Notes under the pieces: generated by a model
Told to the model about the DNA's origin: nothing
What the model saw: the letters and a program-made list of their open reading frames with translations, nothing else
Database searches by the model: none
Part shown: in pieces, positions 25,007 through 37,022 of the stretch
Numbering within the stretch: position 1 is the stretch's first letter
Layout of the letters: each line of letters starts with the position of its first letter
Translations under genes and position numbers: made by a program
Assembly (NCBI GenBank): GCA_963924555.1
Contig: OZ004593.1
Location: 1,794,480 to 1,858,479 of the forward strand
Direction of reading: 5' to 3'
DNA: 64,000 bases
Origin: Crambe crambe
Lineage: Eukaryota; Porifera; Demospongiae; Poecilosclerida; Crambeidae

Positions 25007-26785
25007 ATGTTTCTTGTTATTGCTCTATATCTTTCTATATCTGCCTCTGCCACGGGGGAATCCTTCCCTGGACCTTGCAGGTTAGTAGCATTAGAATTCT
25101 CGTTGAGCTGCTAAGTACATATAATTCTACTTGGCCAGTATTCTGAATCTCTACATGTAGCCATTGTGTAACTTCTCTGCCAGTTTATGTTAATTTATAG
25201 TGGAAATTAGCTGAACACTAAGGTGGGGTACATGTACCTGTGGTAAGCCTTTTGTGGGGTATCCTTGGAAATGCTGACTGTGGAAGGCTACTAGCTCTAT
25301 TTTAATTTATTGTACTATCAGTACCTTTAGGTAGAGCATTGATCGATAGCTAGCTGACACTCAAGGACAGCTGTTTTGAGCTGTGAATTTCCGCACTTCT
25401 GAAATTACCCCACCTTACCTTACTATATTCTAGGGAATGGTTGTGGCCTTGTGAAGGTGGAGAGTGGCGTTGTACCTCAGAGGAAACGTATGGACGCTTC
25501 AATTTCGGTCCAAAACCAGACTGCCCAACCCTACCCATCACTGTTCCTCCACCACGTCCACCAGACCAATGCAGACTTGTGAATGGAATATGCCAGTACA
25601 CCATCTCTTCTCTGGAGTGTGTCTCTTGGGTCCCTATAGATGACGATCGCTATACCTGTGGTTCGGTGGAGGAAAGAGATCAAGCATTGAAAAGTAAGGG
25701 AAGATTTAATGGGAATTTCCCAGCTCCTGATCAGCTGTGCCTGCCAATAAATGAGATGTGCCAGTGGTATAATCCCTGTCGCTTCTGGAAGGGATTTTGC
25801 AGTTCTTCTTATCGTTGTGGTAGTATTGATGACTACCTTGCCTTCCGGTTTGGTCCACAGCCACGCTGTGCTCCTCCTCCTAAAGGGTGGATGCCTCCAA
25901 TTCCTCCAGGCGAATGTATCATCACTGATCAACAGTGTAGATGGTCAAGTAAGTTAAAATCTTCATGGTGTGCATGTCAAAATAAAGTCTATTTGCATTC
26001 ACCTGGCACCTTGATCATTTGCTATAACTCAAATTTTCTAGTTTAATGCATCATATCAGAGAGCAGATTACTGGTATTTGAAATTTAAAGTTATAGTGAA
26101 TGATCAAGGTGCCAGGTGAATGCAGTCCTTAGTAATTTTCTGTTGGCATAATGAAATCCAGACCTATTGATATTATAGACTGCACTGGAATTTGGGATGT
26201 GTGCCGTGGTAGTACATGGATATGTGAGAGTCAGTATGATCAGGATATGTATCGTGCTGGCCCCCCTCCCCCTTGTCCTCCCCCTCCTCCAGGCCACACC
26301 CCTCCTCCTGAGCCAGGAGTGTGTCAGTTAAACATTTCAACAGGCTACTGCCAATATCAAAAAGGTAATGAAGATGATCATGGGGGACTTTTCACTGCTT
26401 AACTATCTTTGAAGGTGGTCACAGATGAATGGTACTACATCATAAACTACTGTATACTCTATACAATCATATTGCATCTGTGGAGTGGGGCCCATATTTT
26501 GCAGGTTTTACTCCAGAATTTGTACTCATATGGATAAATAGAGAAGCTAATAGCTATTTCTAACGAAATGTATAGCTTGCAAAATGGACCCAGTAGAATT
26601 TCCATACCAGAGATGCAGCACTGACATTTCCTATGACCCCATAAAAAGTATGCTGGAAATTTTAATATGTTATAAACACCATTCATCTGTGATCAGTTAG
26701 TTTATACACCTCCCTTATTGATTAACTGGTAGCCAGACTTTTTTTTGCTACAGATAGCTATCCAGTCAAAGACCACCCCAACTAA
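25007..26785 (+). CDS. Array copy H: cysteine-rich protein with a short new tail
   Basis: Exons 25007-25080, 25434-25948, 26179-26364 and 26754-26785 (268 aa). Same signal peptide and four repeats. Exon 2 is the longest of the set because of an extra PRPPDQ segment in repeat 1. Repeat 4 is more diverged (CTGIWDVCRGSTWICESQYD). The last exon starts DSYPVKDHPN and stops: small deletions put it in another frame from the EWNAVPV tail of B and F, and this frame resembles the VKDHPK tail of copy A. A MITE lies in intron 2 (25994-26124). With the damaged promoter this copy may be weakly expressed. Confidence 0.8.
25994..26124. mobile_element. MITE in intron 2 of copy H
   Basis: TGCATTCACCTGGCACCTTG at one end and CAAGGTGCCAGGTGAATGCA at the other, in the intron of a gene. 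A relative with the same ends lies at 34332-34487. Confidence 0.85.
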
Positions 26786-26869
26786 GTGAGTGGAATGGCT
26801 ATTATGCAGTGCCAGTGAGCCAAAGTTTAAAGAAAAGATTTGACTATTATAAATTAATTATTAAGTACG

Positions 26870-26905
26870 AGTTGACGCATGCGCGCGATGATGACGTAAT
26901 GACTA
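26870..26905 (+). promoter_or_regulatory. Promoter block of copy I
   Basis: GACGCATGCGCGCGATGATG followed by ACGTAATGACTAATGTCC, about 50 bp before the ATG at 26955. The left GGGGCTGG box is missing but reappears as 'gggtggagtt' downstream. Confidence 0.65.
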
Positions 26906-26954
26906 ATGTCCATAAGTGGGTGGAGTTTAGCAGGAAGTTTGTTTACTTTTAAGT

Positions 26955-28776
26955 ATGTTTCTTGTTATTGCTCTATATCTTTGTATATCTGCCTCTGCCA
27001 CGGGAGAATCCTTCCCTGGACCTTGCAGGTCAGCTCTTAGAGATACCCTATGGCCTTCTTTGCCAGTATATGTTAATTTATAGAGTAAGGTGGGGTAAAC
27101 TTCCTTGTGGGATAACTTCAGAAATGCTGACTGCGTGTGGAAGGCTACTACTTTGATTTAATATACTATCAATATTCTTGAGGTTCACATAAAGCATGAA
27201 TCAATAGCTAAGGTGATGTTCAAGGAGATACAGCTAATGCAGGAGTTTATGCCATGCGCATTCCTACAGTTTAGTATCCCTACCTTACCTAATATATACT
27301 CCAGGGAATGGTTATGGCCTTGTGAAAGTGGAGAGTGGCGTTGTACTTCAGAGGAAACATATGGACGCTTCAATTTAGGTACACAACCAGGTTGTCCAAC
27401 CCTACCCATCACTGTTCCACCATCGGGCAAATGCAGACTTGTGAATGGAATCTGCCAGTATACCAACTCCTCTCTGGAGTGTGCCACTTGGGTCCCTAGT
27501 GGTGACTTTCACTACATCTGTGGTTCGGTAGAGGAGAGAGATCAAGCATTGGAAAGTAAGGGGAGTTCTATCGGGAATCCCCCAGTTCCTGATCAGCTGT
27601 GCCTGCCAATAAATGGGACGTGTCAGTGGTATAACCCCTGTCGCTTCTGGAAGGGATTTTGCAGTTCTCCCTATCGTTGTGGTAGTATTGATGACTACCT
27701 TGCCTTCCAGTTTGGTCCACAGCCACTCTGTGCTGCTCCCCCTATAGGGTGGGTGCCTCCAATTCCTCCAGGCGAATGTATTATCACTGATCAACAGTGT
27801 AGATGGTCAGGTAAGTCAAAATCGTTTTGGTGTGCATGTCAATAATTCAAAGCAGAAATCTGTAATGATGTCCTGAGTGACATTTCCATGGATAGCTAAT
27901 TGACAGGACATTCTGGCCAAATTATGATCACATGTACACGACTGATTGTAATAGATGCCAAGAATTATTTTTAACTGTCTAATCTCATTAGCTTGGCTTT
28001 TATGGTATCCTGAAACCTGTTGAAGGCCAATAGTTATGCTATGAATGCCAACTTAAAGCCTAAATAGTTGATTTTGTATATTATATAGACTGCACTGGAT
28101 TTTTGGACTGGTGCAATACTTACTGGATGTGTGGGAGTCAGTATGAGCAGGATGTGTATCATGCCAGTCCCCCTCCCCCTTGTCCTCCCCCTCCTCCAGG
28201 CCACACCCCTCCTCCTCAGCCAGGAGTGTGTCTGTTCAACATTTCAGCAGGCCGATGCCAATATCATAAAGGTAAAAACGATACCGTAAGCACATCTTAG
28301 CTAGCTGTTATAGGTGCTGGGTTTCTTGTTGCTCTAACTCAGCTCACCTCTACAATTCTCCTACAGTATCATCAACCAATATTGGAACTATTGTGGGAGT
28401 ATCTGTTGGACTATTTGTTGGCTTTGGCCTGCTCATTATGCTGCTGATGGTGGTCTTTTGTTGTGTGTACAGAACCCGGATACAAAAAAAGACATCACCT
28501 ACCAGACCCACTCCTAAAGAATCCAAACCAGTCATACTAAAGTACTTAATCACTATCTTCTTCATCAGAATTATAAGGAAGCTTGGTACACTGGCATAAG
28601 AAGTGGAGGGGCTGGGGGGCTCTAGCCCCCACCCCCCAACATCTCTTACGCCACTGTGGTAGCTATAGCAAATAATTAAGGAATACATGAGCTCCATATT
28701 ATTTTGATCACAGAATTACTCATTCTGTGAATAGTTATGTTCCATAGTGCTATGTCACTATATGCTTCCTGGAAAT

Positions 28777-28849
<73 letters not shown>

Positions 28850-29020
28850 ACACTGACAATTATTTCTCACTACAGGGAGAATGTTTACTCTGAGCTGATA
28901 TCGGAAGACAGTGTCTCAGAATCATCAGATCAAAGCTTGATAAAGCTACCGGAAATGGAAAAGGAAGACCTTTCTCTACATTTCGGTGAGAATCAGCAGA
29001 ACTTGAAGGAAAAAGAATAA
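26955..29020 (+). CDS. Array copy I: membrane-anchored four-repeat cysteine-rich protein
   Basis: Exons 26955-27028, 27305-27810, 28089-28271, 28367-28541 and 28876-29020 (360 aa, phases consistent). Signal peptide and four cysteine repeats as in the secreted copies. Exon 4 then encodes a Ser/Thr spacer and one transmembrane helix (about residues 262-287; GTIVGVSVGLFVGFGLLIML...) with basic residues after it (CCVYRTRIQKK). Exon 5 encodes an acidic tail of ~48 residues with NVYSEL, a YxxPhi-type sorting motif, and SEDSVSESSDQS. This is therefore a type I surface protein with the array ectodomain. The exon-4 donor (AA|GTACTT) was chosen because it keeps the frame into exon 5; the intron contains a GTT microsatellite. 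Confidence 0.8.
28778..28852. repeat. (GTT)n microsatellite
   Basis: About 24 GTT units with one GTC, within intron 4 of copy I, 25 bp before the last exon. Confidence 0.9.
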
Positions 29021-29834
29021 TTATGTAGCTAGTATCAATATCATAATTTTTATACCTGCCTATAATTAGTACATTATTATCTTCTACTAGTTATAATTAA
29101 GTGGAACCAGATCCTTCAAGAAGAGGACAACCTCCTAACAAAGGATGCTCTTTTGGGCCCCTTTCTGGCCCTTATAGCAGTATGTAGACCTCTGAGAAAA
29201 GGACATCTAAAGTGGCTGATCCCAAAGTGTCCTTTACTTGGAGGTTCCACTGTAGCTGTAGAGTACAGCTTTATGGCTGCACTCAAATAATCCTTGAACT
29301 GTCAAACTTCCTGCTTGCCTTACAAGTGTTGATATTGAGAACTCATCCAGCTGTACTCATGACTGATTCAGACCCATTTGTAGTCAGTCATTAACTGATA
29401 GCTAATGGATGAAGCCCTTTCAAAGGATTTGCTACATCATTAAAAGTTCTCACTAGCTAGTTCATTCCATACAAGATTAGAGATTCCAATTATCTTAGAG
29501 AAACCAATCATTTTCCCCCCTGTTTTATACAGCCCTCCTGTAAGTAATAATCATGTTCATAAGTGATGGGTTAAGTGAGAGTAAGTAGTATGGGTTCATA
29601 AGTGACAAGTGATTGATTGGCACTAGCTAGGTAGCTACGTAGTTATCATCTCTAGACAATAGAATAATTATGTGTGGTTGGGAAAACAATGTCCATGGCT
29701 TCATCCATGCTCACCACCAATAAAAAGATTTGCACAGAAAAGATCACCTAACTTGTAGCTACCGAGGAAATTCTGAAAACTGCAGCAGTAGCAGTTAGTG
29801 AGATTATAATAGCTGGCTCTACATTGCCACGACG
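29021..29834. other. Spacer between the array and the proline-rich genes
   Basis: AT-rich, short frames only. No promoter motif like that of the array; no gene seen. Confidence 0.5.
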
Positions 29835-31326
29835 ATGGGCCATTTAAGTACTATCTTTATTCTATTTGTCCTTGTGGGACTCTGTTGTACACTTGCATCA
29901 GCAAACAAAAGTGAACGTAACTCGCCTTCTGCGACTAGTACGCATAGACAACGTCATCCTCCTCCCCCACCAGGTCCTCGTCCCCCTCCACCTCCTGGCC
30001 CTCGTCCCCCTCCACCTCCAGGCCCTCGCCCCCCTCCACCTCCAGGCCCTCGTCCCCCTCCACCTCCAGGCCCTCGCCCCCCTCCACCTCCAGGCCCTCG
30101 TCCCCCTCCACCTCCAGGCCCTCGCCCCCCTCCACCTCCAGGCCCTCGTCCCCCTCCACCTCCAGGCCCTCGTCCCCCTCCACCTCCAGGCCCTCGTCCC
30201 CCTCCACCTCCAGGCCCTCGTCCCCCTCCACCTCCAGGCCCTCGTCCCCCTCCACCTCCAGGCCCTCGTCCCCCTCCACCTCCAGGCCCTCGTCCCCCTC
30301 CACCTCCAGGCCCTCGTCCCCCTCCACCTCCAGGCCCTCGTCCCCCTCCCCCACCACCGTGTCCTCCATCTCCCCCTCCCCCATCTACCACAGCTGCCCC
30401 TACCACAGCCCCTCCTCCTACAACTGCTCCTGCAACCACAGCTCCCTCCACAACTGCTCCTGCCACAACTGCTCCTGCCACAACTGTTCCTGCAACCACT
30501 GCTCCTGCCACCACTGCTCCTGCCACAACTGCTCCTGCAACCACTGCTCCTGACACCACTGTTCCCCCTACTACAGCTCCTGCCACAACTGTTTCTGCTA
30601 CCACTGCTCCTGCCACGACTGTCCCCCCTACCACTGCCCCTGACACCACTGCTCCCCCTACCACTGCCCCTGATACCACTGCTCCCCCTGACACCACTGC
30701 TCCCCCTGATACCACTGCTCCCCCTGACACCACTGCCCCTGATACCACTGTTCCTCCTACTACTCCTCCTAACACCACTGTCCCTGATACCACTGCTCCT
30801 CCTACCACTCCCCCTAACACCACTGACCCTGATACCACTGCTCCCCCTACAACTGTTCGAGTTGAAACTGCCATAGCACGTGATGAAGCCTCCCTCTCTA
30901 ATAAAGACTCAGGAGAAGGTAACTACACTTCTTGATGGTGGTACAGCAGGAATTCTTTGTGGGGTAATTTAATTCGTAGATATATGCTTTGAAAATCCAC
31001 CAAAATATGAAACAAAAACAACTCCTAATTGCTATACTTGCTTTTAAATTGTGACAGGATCAATGCAAGTTGTAGTGAGTACAGTGCTGGGATCGCTGTC
31101 TCTCATAGGAATGATTGCTCTGATGGTTGGTCTAGTGGTGTACATAAAGAAAAACAGGGGAACTTATGAAAGGATTCCACTTCTTACTAACCGGTAAAAT
31201 CCTATAGCTAAAGTTGTTAAAGAAGCAAAAGTTGGTATGTATGCATACTTCTCACACAGAGGAAAGAAAAAATGGTTTGGTTTGCTATGGAACAAGAAAA
31301 TCGAGGACAGCCCAGAAACATTCTAA
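29835..31326 (+). CDS. Type I membrane protein with Pro/Thr mucin-like stalk
   Basis: Exons 29835-30918, 31058-31193 and 31260-31326 (428 aa). Signal peptide (MGHLSTIFILFVLVGLCCTLASA), then a short basic linker and about 15 copies of PPPPPGPR (24-bp DNA repeats, 29957-30345). Next is a Thr/Pro region (TTAPATTAP, PPDTTAPD; 30385-30850) of the kind that carries O-glycans. Exon 2 encodes the transmembrane helix (SMQVVVSTVLGSLSLIGMIA...) and KKNRGTYERIPLLTNR; exon 3 encodes the tail GKKKWFGLLWNKKIEDSPETF. The tail and TM exons are paralogous to the next two genes. No globular extracellular domain is seen. Likely a surface mucin-like protein; role unknown. Confidence 0.85.
29957..30355 (+). repeat. 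24-bp coding minisatellite (PPPPPGPR)
   Basis: About 15 near-identical units of 24 bp such as CCTCCACCTCCAGGCCCTCG; variation is limited to a third-position C/T in the repeated CGT/CGC and CCC/CCT codons. Likely length-polymorphic. Confidence 0.9.
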
Positions 31327-32727
31327 CTTGTTAGAGGAAAGAAATACAGTGTAGAAATCAGAAATTCAAAGAAAAAATGTACTCATTATAGCTAGCTATT
31401 TCAACTAACATTATCTTCAATAATAATAACTCAATGAATCACTAATACATTGGAACTAAATTTTTATTAAAACTGGAGAGAATTTAGCTACAGCTAGCTA
31501 GGGAGTCAGTGGGTATATAGACTAATTAATATGAAGATCATAACCCGTTGTGTAGGGAACACTATGCGTCTGACTGGCCATGAGTTCACCACACAGCATG
31601 CATACATTTACTAGTGGAGGGAGATAGCTAGCTATAAAACTCTGATATGGATGGATGACAGAGTCTAAGAGTGACAAGTATAAGTGTGACCAGTGCCCTA
31701 ATGAGTGGACACTACTGCCAACTAATGAGGGAGTTTTGATTGATGGAACTGTGGGTAGAGCTGTAGTTGGTAACGTGGGAGGAGGTAGCACAGTTGTAGG
31801 CTGCTATAGTTGTTGGTAGTGTGGGAGGAGGTAGCACAGTTGTAGGAGGAGCTTTAGTTGTTGATAATTAATGTGGGAGAAACTAAAGTTAGTGATACTG
31901 TTGCATGGAGGTCGGCAGTACCACAACATTAAATCCTTTCCTTTGGGCACAGGCCCTTTCTTCCTCTATCACCACACCATTCATCCCCCAAGAGAGTAGT
32001 ACTACAACATTGAATCCTTCCACTATAATGCCATACTACTGCCCTTCTTGCTTCTTCCCTGGCTCTTCTATCAATAATACCTATATAGCTACTCCTACCA
32101 CAACACCATGTACTGTTGCTCCTCCATCATCACTGCAGTTATTCATTTGCTAAAATGATGGTCATAACCCAAAGTACTGTAGCTAGCACACACACTAGCT
32201 GCACACACCTGTGATCTACAGGAACTGTCATTGAGGAAGTTGATGTAGCTAGCTATTCACTCAAAATTAAATTTTCAAAGAAATCTCAATCAATACATGT
32301 AGGTAGCAGTTCTTGGCTTCTTCAGAAGGACTCAATCAATACAGGTGGCTATAGCTATAGGACTAGATAAGATTGGTGGCTTCCAATCATGTACTCAAGA
32401 GAAACCCAAGCTCTTGTTCGCCCATATTGTGGTAAGGTCTCTGATGAATTGTCACTAAGTGTGCATGTGACATATTAAAAAATCATAATAAATAGGCAGC
32501 TGCTGTAGCAATCATGTTCATAAGTGGTGGCTAGAAGCTGGAGTATACCTATAGCTTGTGATTCCAGATAATGGAACAAGACTTTGGAAACTCACTCAAG
32601 AGCTTCACCAAGACTGGTTACTAGCTATTTAAGACTCACTTCAAAAAGAAATATCAGTCGGAGTTTATTTCTCCATTTTTATCTCACTTAGAATATAAGA
32701 GTATTAGCTAGTTAGCTACTGGTTGCC
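31327..32727. other. Spacer with decayed Ser/Thr-rich sequence
   Basis: 31740-31900 contains repeats of 'gtgggaggaggtagcacag' and 31905-32153 an open frame rich in S/T/P (STTTLNPF, ESSTTTLNPSTIMP). These may be remains of another stalk-type gene, but there is no signal peptide, membrane segment or tail nearby. Not called as a gene. Confidence 0.35.
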
Positions 32728-34887
32728 ATGACTCGTCGAGGAGTGGTCTTTGTCCTACTTTTTCTAACAGGACTTTGCTGTACACTAGCAAACCAAAGTG
32801 AAGGTAACTCATCTTACACAGTTAGTAGGCATAGACGACAACCTCCTCCTCCACCGCCTCCCCCACCACCTCCTCCTCCACCACCACCTCCTCCACCTCC
32901 CCCACCACCTCCTCCTCCTCCACCACCTCCCCCTCCACCACCTCCACCTCCTCCTCCACCGCCTCCTCCACCACCTCCTCCTCCACCACCTCCACCCCCT
33001 CCACCGCCTCCTCCTCCACCACCTCCACCCCCTCCACCGCCTCCTCCACCACCTCCTCCTCCACCTCCCCCTCCTCCTCCACCACCTCCTCCACCACCTC
33101 CTCCTCCACCACCACCACCACCCCCACCTCCTCCTCCACCTCCTCCTCCCCCACCACCTCCACCGCCTCCCCCACCACCCCCGCCACCTCCCCCACCTCC
33201 TCCACCACCACCTCCGCCACCTCCACCACCTCCTCCACCACCGCCTCCCCCACCACCCCCGCCACCTCCTCCACCTCCACCACCGCCTCCCCCACCACCA
33301 CCTCCTCCTCCTCCACCACCACCTCCCCCACCACCCCCGCCACCTCCTCCACCTCCACCACCACCTCCCCCACCACCCCCGCCACCTCCTCCACCTCCAC
33401 CAGCGCCTCCCCCACCACCACCTCCTCCTCCTCCACCACCACCTCCCCCACCACCCCCACCACCTCCTCCACCACCTCCCCCTCCCTCCTCACTATCACT
33501 TTCTTTAGACCAAAAACTGCAACCTCCTCCACCAGGTCCCAAACCACCTCCGCCAGCACCACCTTCCTCTAATGGTAGTAACAGTACAGCCCCTCCACCA
33601 CCACCTCTACCTCCTCCTTCCTCTAATGGTAGTAACAGTACAGCTCCTCCACCACCACCTCCACCACCTCCACCAAGATCAGGAAAAAAATCTCCCACCA
33701 TGATAGCTTTAAATAGCAACATAGGAAAAGGTATTTTAATTGCATTATTAATCACTAATTAAAAATTAACTTTCTTGCTATGCATGCAGGATCAGACAAA
33801 GCACAAAATGTGAATATGGTAAGACCACAAAACCAGAGCAAATTTTAGCTACATACTACTGTACTGCTAGCTGTATCAGCAACACTGATTCATGGCAGTA
33901 ATTAAAAATCTCTAGGTTCTGCTTCAGTTTACTTTGGCAGGAGATAATCCTTACGATTTTGTGGACAAAGCTCAGACATTTGCTAAGACTCTGGAAGAAA
34001 TTCTCTCCAGAGGTGATACCCTGGATGATGTGAATGCGCTGGTACTGGGAGTAGGCAAGACAGAGTATGGACTCTCGTGAGTAGCAATAATTAAGCCACA
34101 GATCACTCTAATTAGAGTGACAACAATTAATTTTTAGTGTGATAGCAGTGATAGAATATACCATCAATCAAACATCCTTGAACCCGCTGAATCTGGAAGA
34201 GAGTGTAAAATACATCGTTGAGACAATTATGAACAGTATGGATGTGTTTGATGGCTTCTACAGCATGAAGAGTGTCAAATCAGGTAAAATATGTAGCAAG
34301 ACAAGCTAAGTATAACAGACTAAAGTTTATTTGGATTCACCTGGCACCTTGATCATTCACTATAACTGCTATAACTTTCTCAATTCTTGACCAAATTTCA
34401 AATTTCAAACACCAGCTGAGAGAGTGGATAATTATCTCTCTATTAATGCATTAAACTAGAAATTTTCTCGAGGTGCCAGGTGAATTTAGCCAACAACTAC
34501 CCACATAATTATGTATATAATTATATAGATTATACATTCTTTTGCTTACCTTTTATCAACTTTTCATGCCCTCCAGTTGGCTTTGATTCCACTAGCAATG
34601 AACATGGCAAGGAGAAGAGAGGCCTAGGCTCAGCGAAAATCATGGCAAGTGCAGTGGTGGGCACCATATCACTGGTAGTACTGATTACTCTGATAGTACT
34701 TATTGTGAACTCGAAGAAGCCGAGGAAAAGGTACGAGCGACTTCCTCTTATTCCTAACCAGTGAGTTCCTACACAATATATCAGTAATAAGGGAAAATTT
34801 AACTGTGTTCACTATTTCAGAATTGAGACCAGGTGGTTCAGGTTACCATGGAGCAAAAAGACCATGAATATCCCAGAGAAATTTTGA
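32728..34887 (+). CDS. Type I membrane protein with ~215-residue polyproline rod and SEA-like domain
   Basis: Exons 32728-33730, 33790-33818, 33916-34076, 34138-34283, 34577-34760 and 34821-34887 (529 aa). Signal peptide MTRRGVVFVLLFLTGLCCTL, an N-glycosylation site (NSS), and a RHRR basic (possibly furin-like) site. Then comes a run of ~215 prolines (32842-33486) with one Ala, and a Pro/Ser/Asn linker (SSNGSNSTAPP twice, with Asn-glycosylation sites). Exons 3-4 encode a ~100-residue alpha/beta domain (VLLQFTLAGDNPYDFV... to ...FDGFYSMKSVK) of SEA-like size and alternation; this is an inference. Exon 5 holds the TM helix (ASAVVGTISLVVLITLIVLI); the tail ends RWFRLPWSKKTMNIPEKF. Intron 4 carries a MITE. 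The rod would present the N-terminus far from the membrane. Confidence 0.85.
32842..33486 (+). repeat. Polyproline-coding (CCN)n tract
   Basis: Some 215 consecutive Pro codons broken once by GCG (Ala, ~33402). All four Pro codons are mixed, in partly repeated blocks of 60-90 bp, so it grew by block duplication and not as a pure triplet repeat. Confidence 0.9.
34332..34487. mobile_element. MITE in intron 4 of the polyproline gene
   Basis: GGATTCACCTGGCACCTTGA at the left and AGGTGCCAGGTGAATTT at the right, the same terminal repeats as the element at 25994-26124 but with a different, longer centre. Confidence 0.8.
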
Positions 34888-35326
34888 ACAGCTAAAGGGG
34901 AAATAATGTCAGATACATAAACAATAACAGGAGAACTATAGCAATAGATTTTTAGTTAATTGTATGTAGCTACAAGAATTGATGTTGTGTATAATTATTA
35001 TATTAATTTGATTGTCTTCAATGAAAGCTATTGCATGTGTAGCTACAACCATTAGCTACTTATATGAGTGAAAAGTACTATTTAAGTGCCCGTGCTATTC
35101 CTGCATAATGATGTCATTCAGCTGTATGATAAGCATGATTATGTTTTATTTGTGATGCACTTAAATTACAACCACTTACTTGATCACTTAGAGCAAAGCA
35201 TTTCAATGCTATGTCCATTAAATTCTCACTAGGAGGCTAATGACATAAAAGCAGTTTTTAAATCAAACCAGTTCTCCAAAGTGAGATAAAAACAAACTCT
35301 TTGTACAGTAGGAGATTTCCACCACC

Positions 35327-37022
35327 ATGGACCGTTCAGCAGTACTTCTGCTACTTGCTATTGCAGTTGGAGTCTGCAATGCAAGAACATCAGCAAAGCG
35401 AGGTAAGTCAGTGCAAGGCTGTCCTTCGTAAACATGTAGGTCCTGGCCTGCATGATCTACTTATTACATTCTGATCCGTCCGAAAATCTCCTCTAAGACT
35501 TTTTCTTTCTTCCTTTAGATAGACATGTAATGTTTATAACCATGATTATTAATTGCAGATGAGAATCATGTTATGGAAGTGGTAAGAATGCTACCTCTCT
35601 AATTGCACTCTCATTAACTACCAGCCCTTGTTTCCCAACACATATAGGTTTTGCTACAGTTCTCCCTGGAGGGTGATGATCCTTACTACTTTGCCGGATA
35701 TGCTTCAGAGTTTGCACGAGGGCTGGAAGAGATTCTTTTGAAGGGTGACATGTTTGACAGTGTGAATGCAGTGGTTTTGGGCGTGGGCAAGACAGAATGT
35801 GGAATCTCGTAGGTCGTAGGTGGAGCCATAATTATAATAGCTACTGAAATTAAATTAAGTCAGATATTACAAGATCACTGATAGAGCAAAATAATATTAT
35901 GGCCTTTCTCAGCAAGTTCATGGTGTTGCAATGGTACAGATGCTCTAACAACGCATGAGAAAGGTCACAGACTCACAGTCACAGTTTAGTATACATACTG
36001 AGCTAGAAATGGGATAAATAAGTGCATTGCTCACATTATGAGTATTTTGTATGATGATGCTACAAGATGAGGGTAACTATATTTTATGCTCAGAGTATCT
36101 ATAGAGCTAACTATAGCTAGACAAACAATAATTATGTAGCAAAGTCAATTTACGAAAATAAATGAACAATTAATACTACATTCCAATAGAGTGATTGCAG
36201 TGGTTGAGTTCACTAAAAACCAGACGAGTCTTACAGAGATGGAGTTGGAGGACACAGTGGAGTACATCATAGAGACCATTGAGAACAACAAGAGTGTGTT
36301 TGAGGACATCTACAGCATGAAGAGTGTTAAAACAGGTGAAGTTCAAACATTTGCGTATGTTTAGCTCGCAAGGGAGGCTGTTAGAGGACATGGTAGCTAT
36401 AGCATAATTGCCACTATGGAACAATGGGGAGAATATGTAGAATGTGTAGCAGCATAGTTCAGAAGAATCACTTGAGGTCCATGGTTAACGATGGCTATAT
36501 CTAGGATTTAAAATAATGAACTAGACAATAGAAATGGAATTATGATTATAATAGTGATCTTTCACTCATAATAAGAAGTTTTTTTTCCTCCTCTGCATTC
36601 AGTTCAAGTAGATACAACGAATCTCAGACATGCCAACCAAAAGACATCGGCAATGGTCATAGCAGGTGCATGTGCAGGCACACTGGGGCTCATAGGACTG
36701 GCTGTTTTGGCAGCTGCACTCATGGTGTATGCTATAAGAAAGAAGAGGGGTTTTGAAAAGGTCCCACTTCTTGCAGACGAGTGAGTGGAAGCAATTTCAG
36801 CAATAGTGCATGAAATTTCTCAAAGTCAACAGATATCCTGACTTTAAGGAAGTGTGTGTATAGCTCAATGCTCCATAATGTTTAAGTATACAGAGGTTCC
36901 TACAATGCATTTTTTTTGCTGTTTTCTTCTTTATATCCAGAGGTGATCCAGGTGAGCAAAGGTGGTTGAAACTTCCTTGGAACAAGAAGAGCACAACAGA
37001 AGATCCTCCTGGGAAATTCTAA
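35327..37022 (+). CDS. Small type I membrane protein with SEA-like domain
   Basis: Exons 35327-35402, 35559-35581, 35648-35808, 36190-36335, 36603-36780 and 36941-37022 (221 aa). Signal peptide MDRSAVLLLLLAIAVGVCNA is followed directly by the ~100-residue domain (VLLQFSLEGDDPYYFAGYAS... to ...FEDIYSMKSVK), without any Pro stalk. Exons 3 and 4 are exactly the same length (161 and 146 nt) as in the polyproline gene and share VNAxVLGVGKTExG, VIAVxExTxNQTSL and DxxYSMKSVK. The TM helix (AMVIAGACAGTLGLIGLAVL...) and tail RWLKLPWNKKSTTEDPPGKF are also paralogous. Start chosen at the Met giving the signal peptide, preceded by CCACC. Confidence 0.85.

Noticed and set aside
28676-28870. Poly-Asn frame
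   Set aside because: Reverse reading of the GTT microsatellite in an intron.
29935-30874. Long minus-strand frames (Gly/Val and Glu/Gly repeats) opposite the Pro/Thr stalk
   Set aside because: Mirror frames of the coding minisatellite; the plus frame has signal peptide, TM and tail exons.
32798-33755. His/Leu and poly-Gly frames overlapping the polyproline tract
   Set aside because: Shadow frames of the CCN repeat; only the Pro frame continues into conserved exons.
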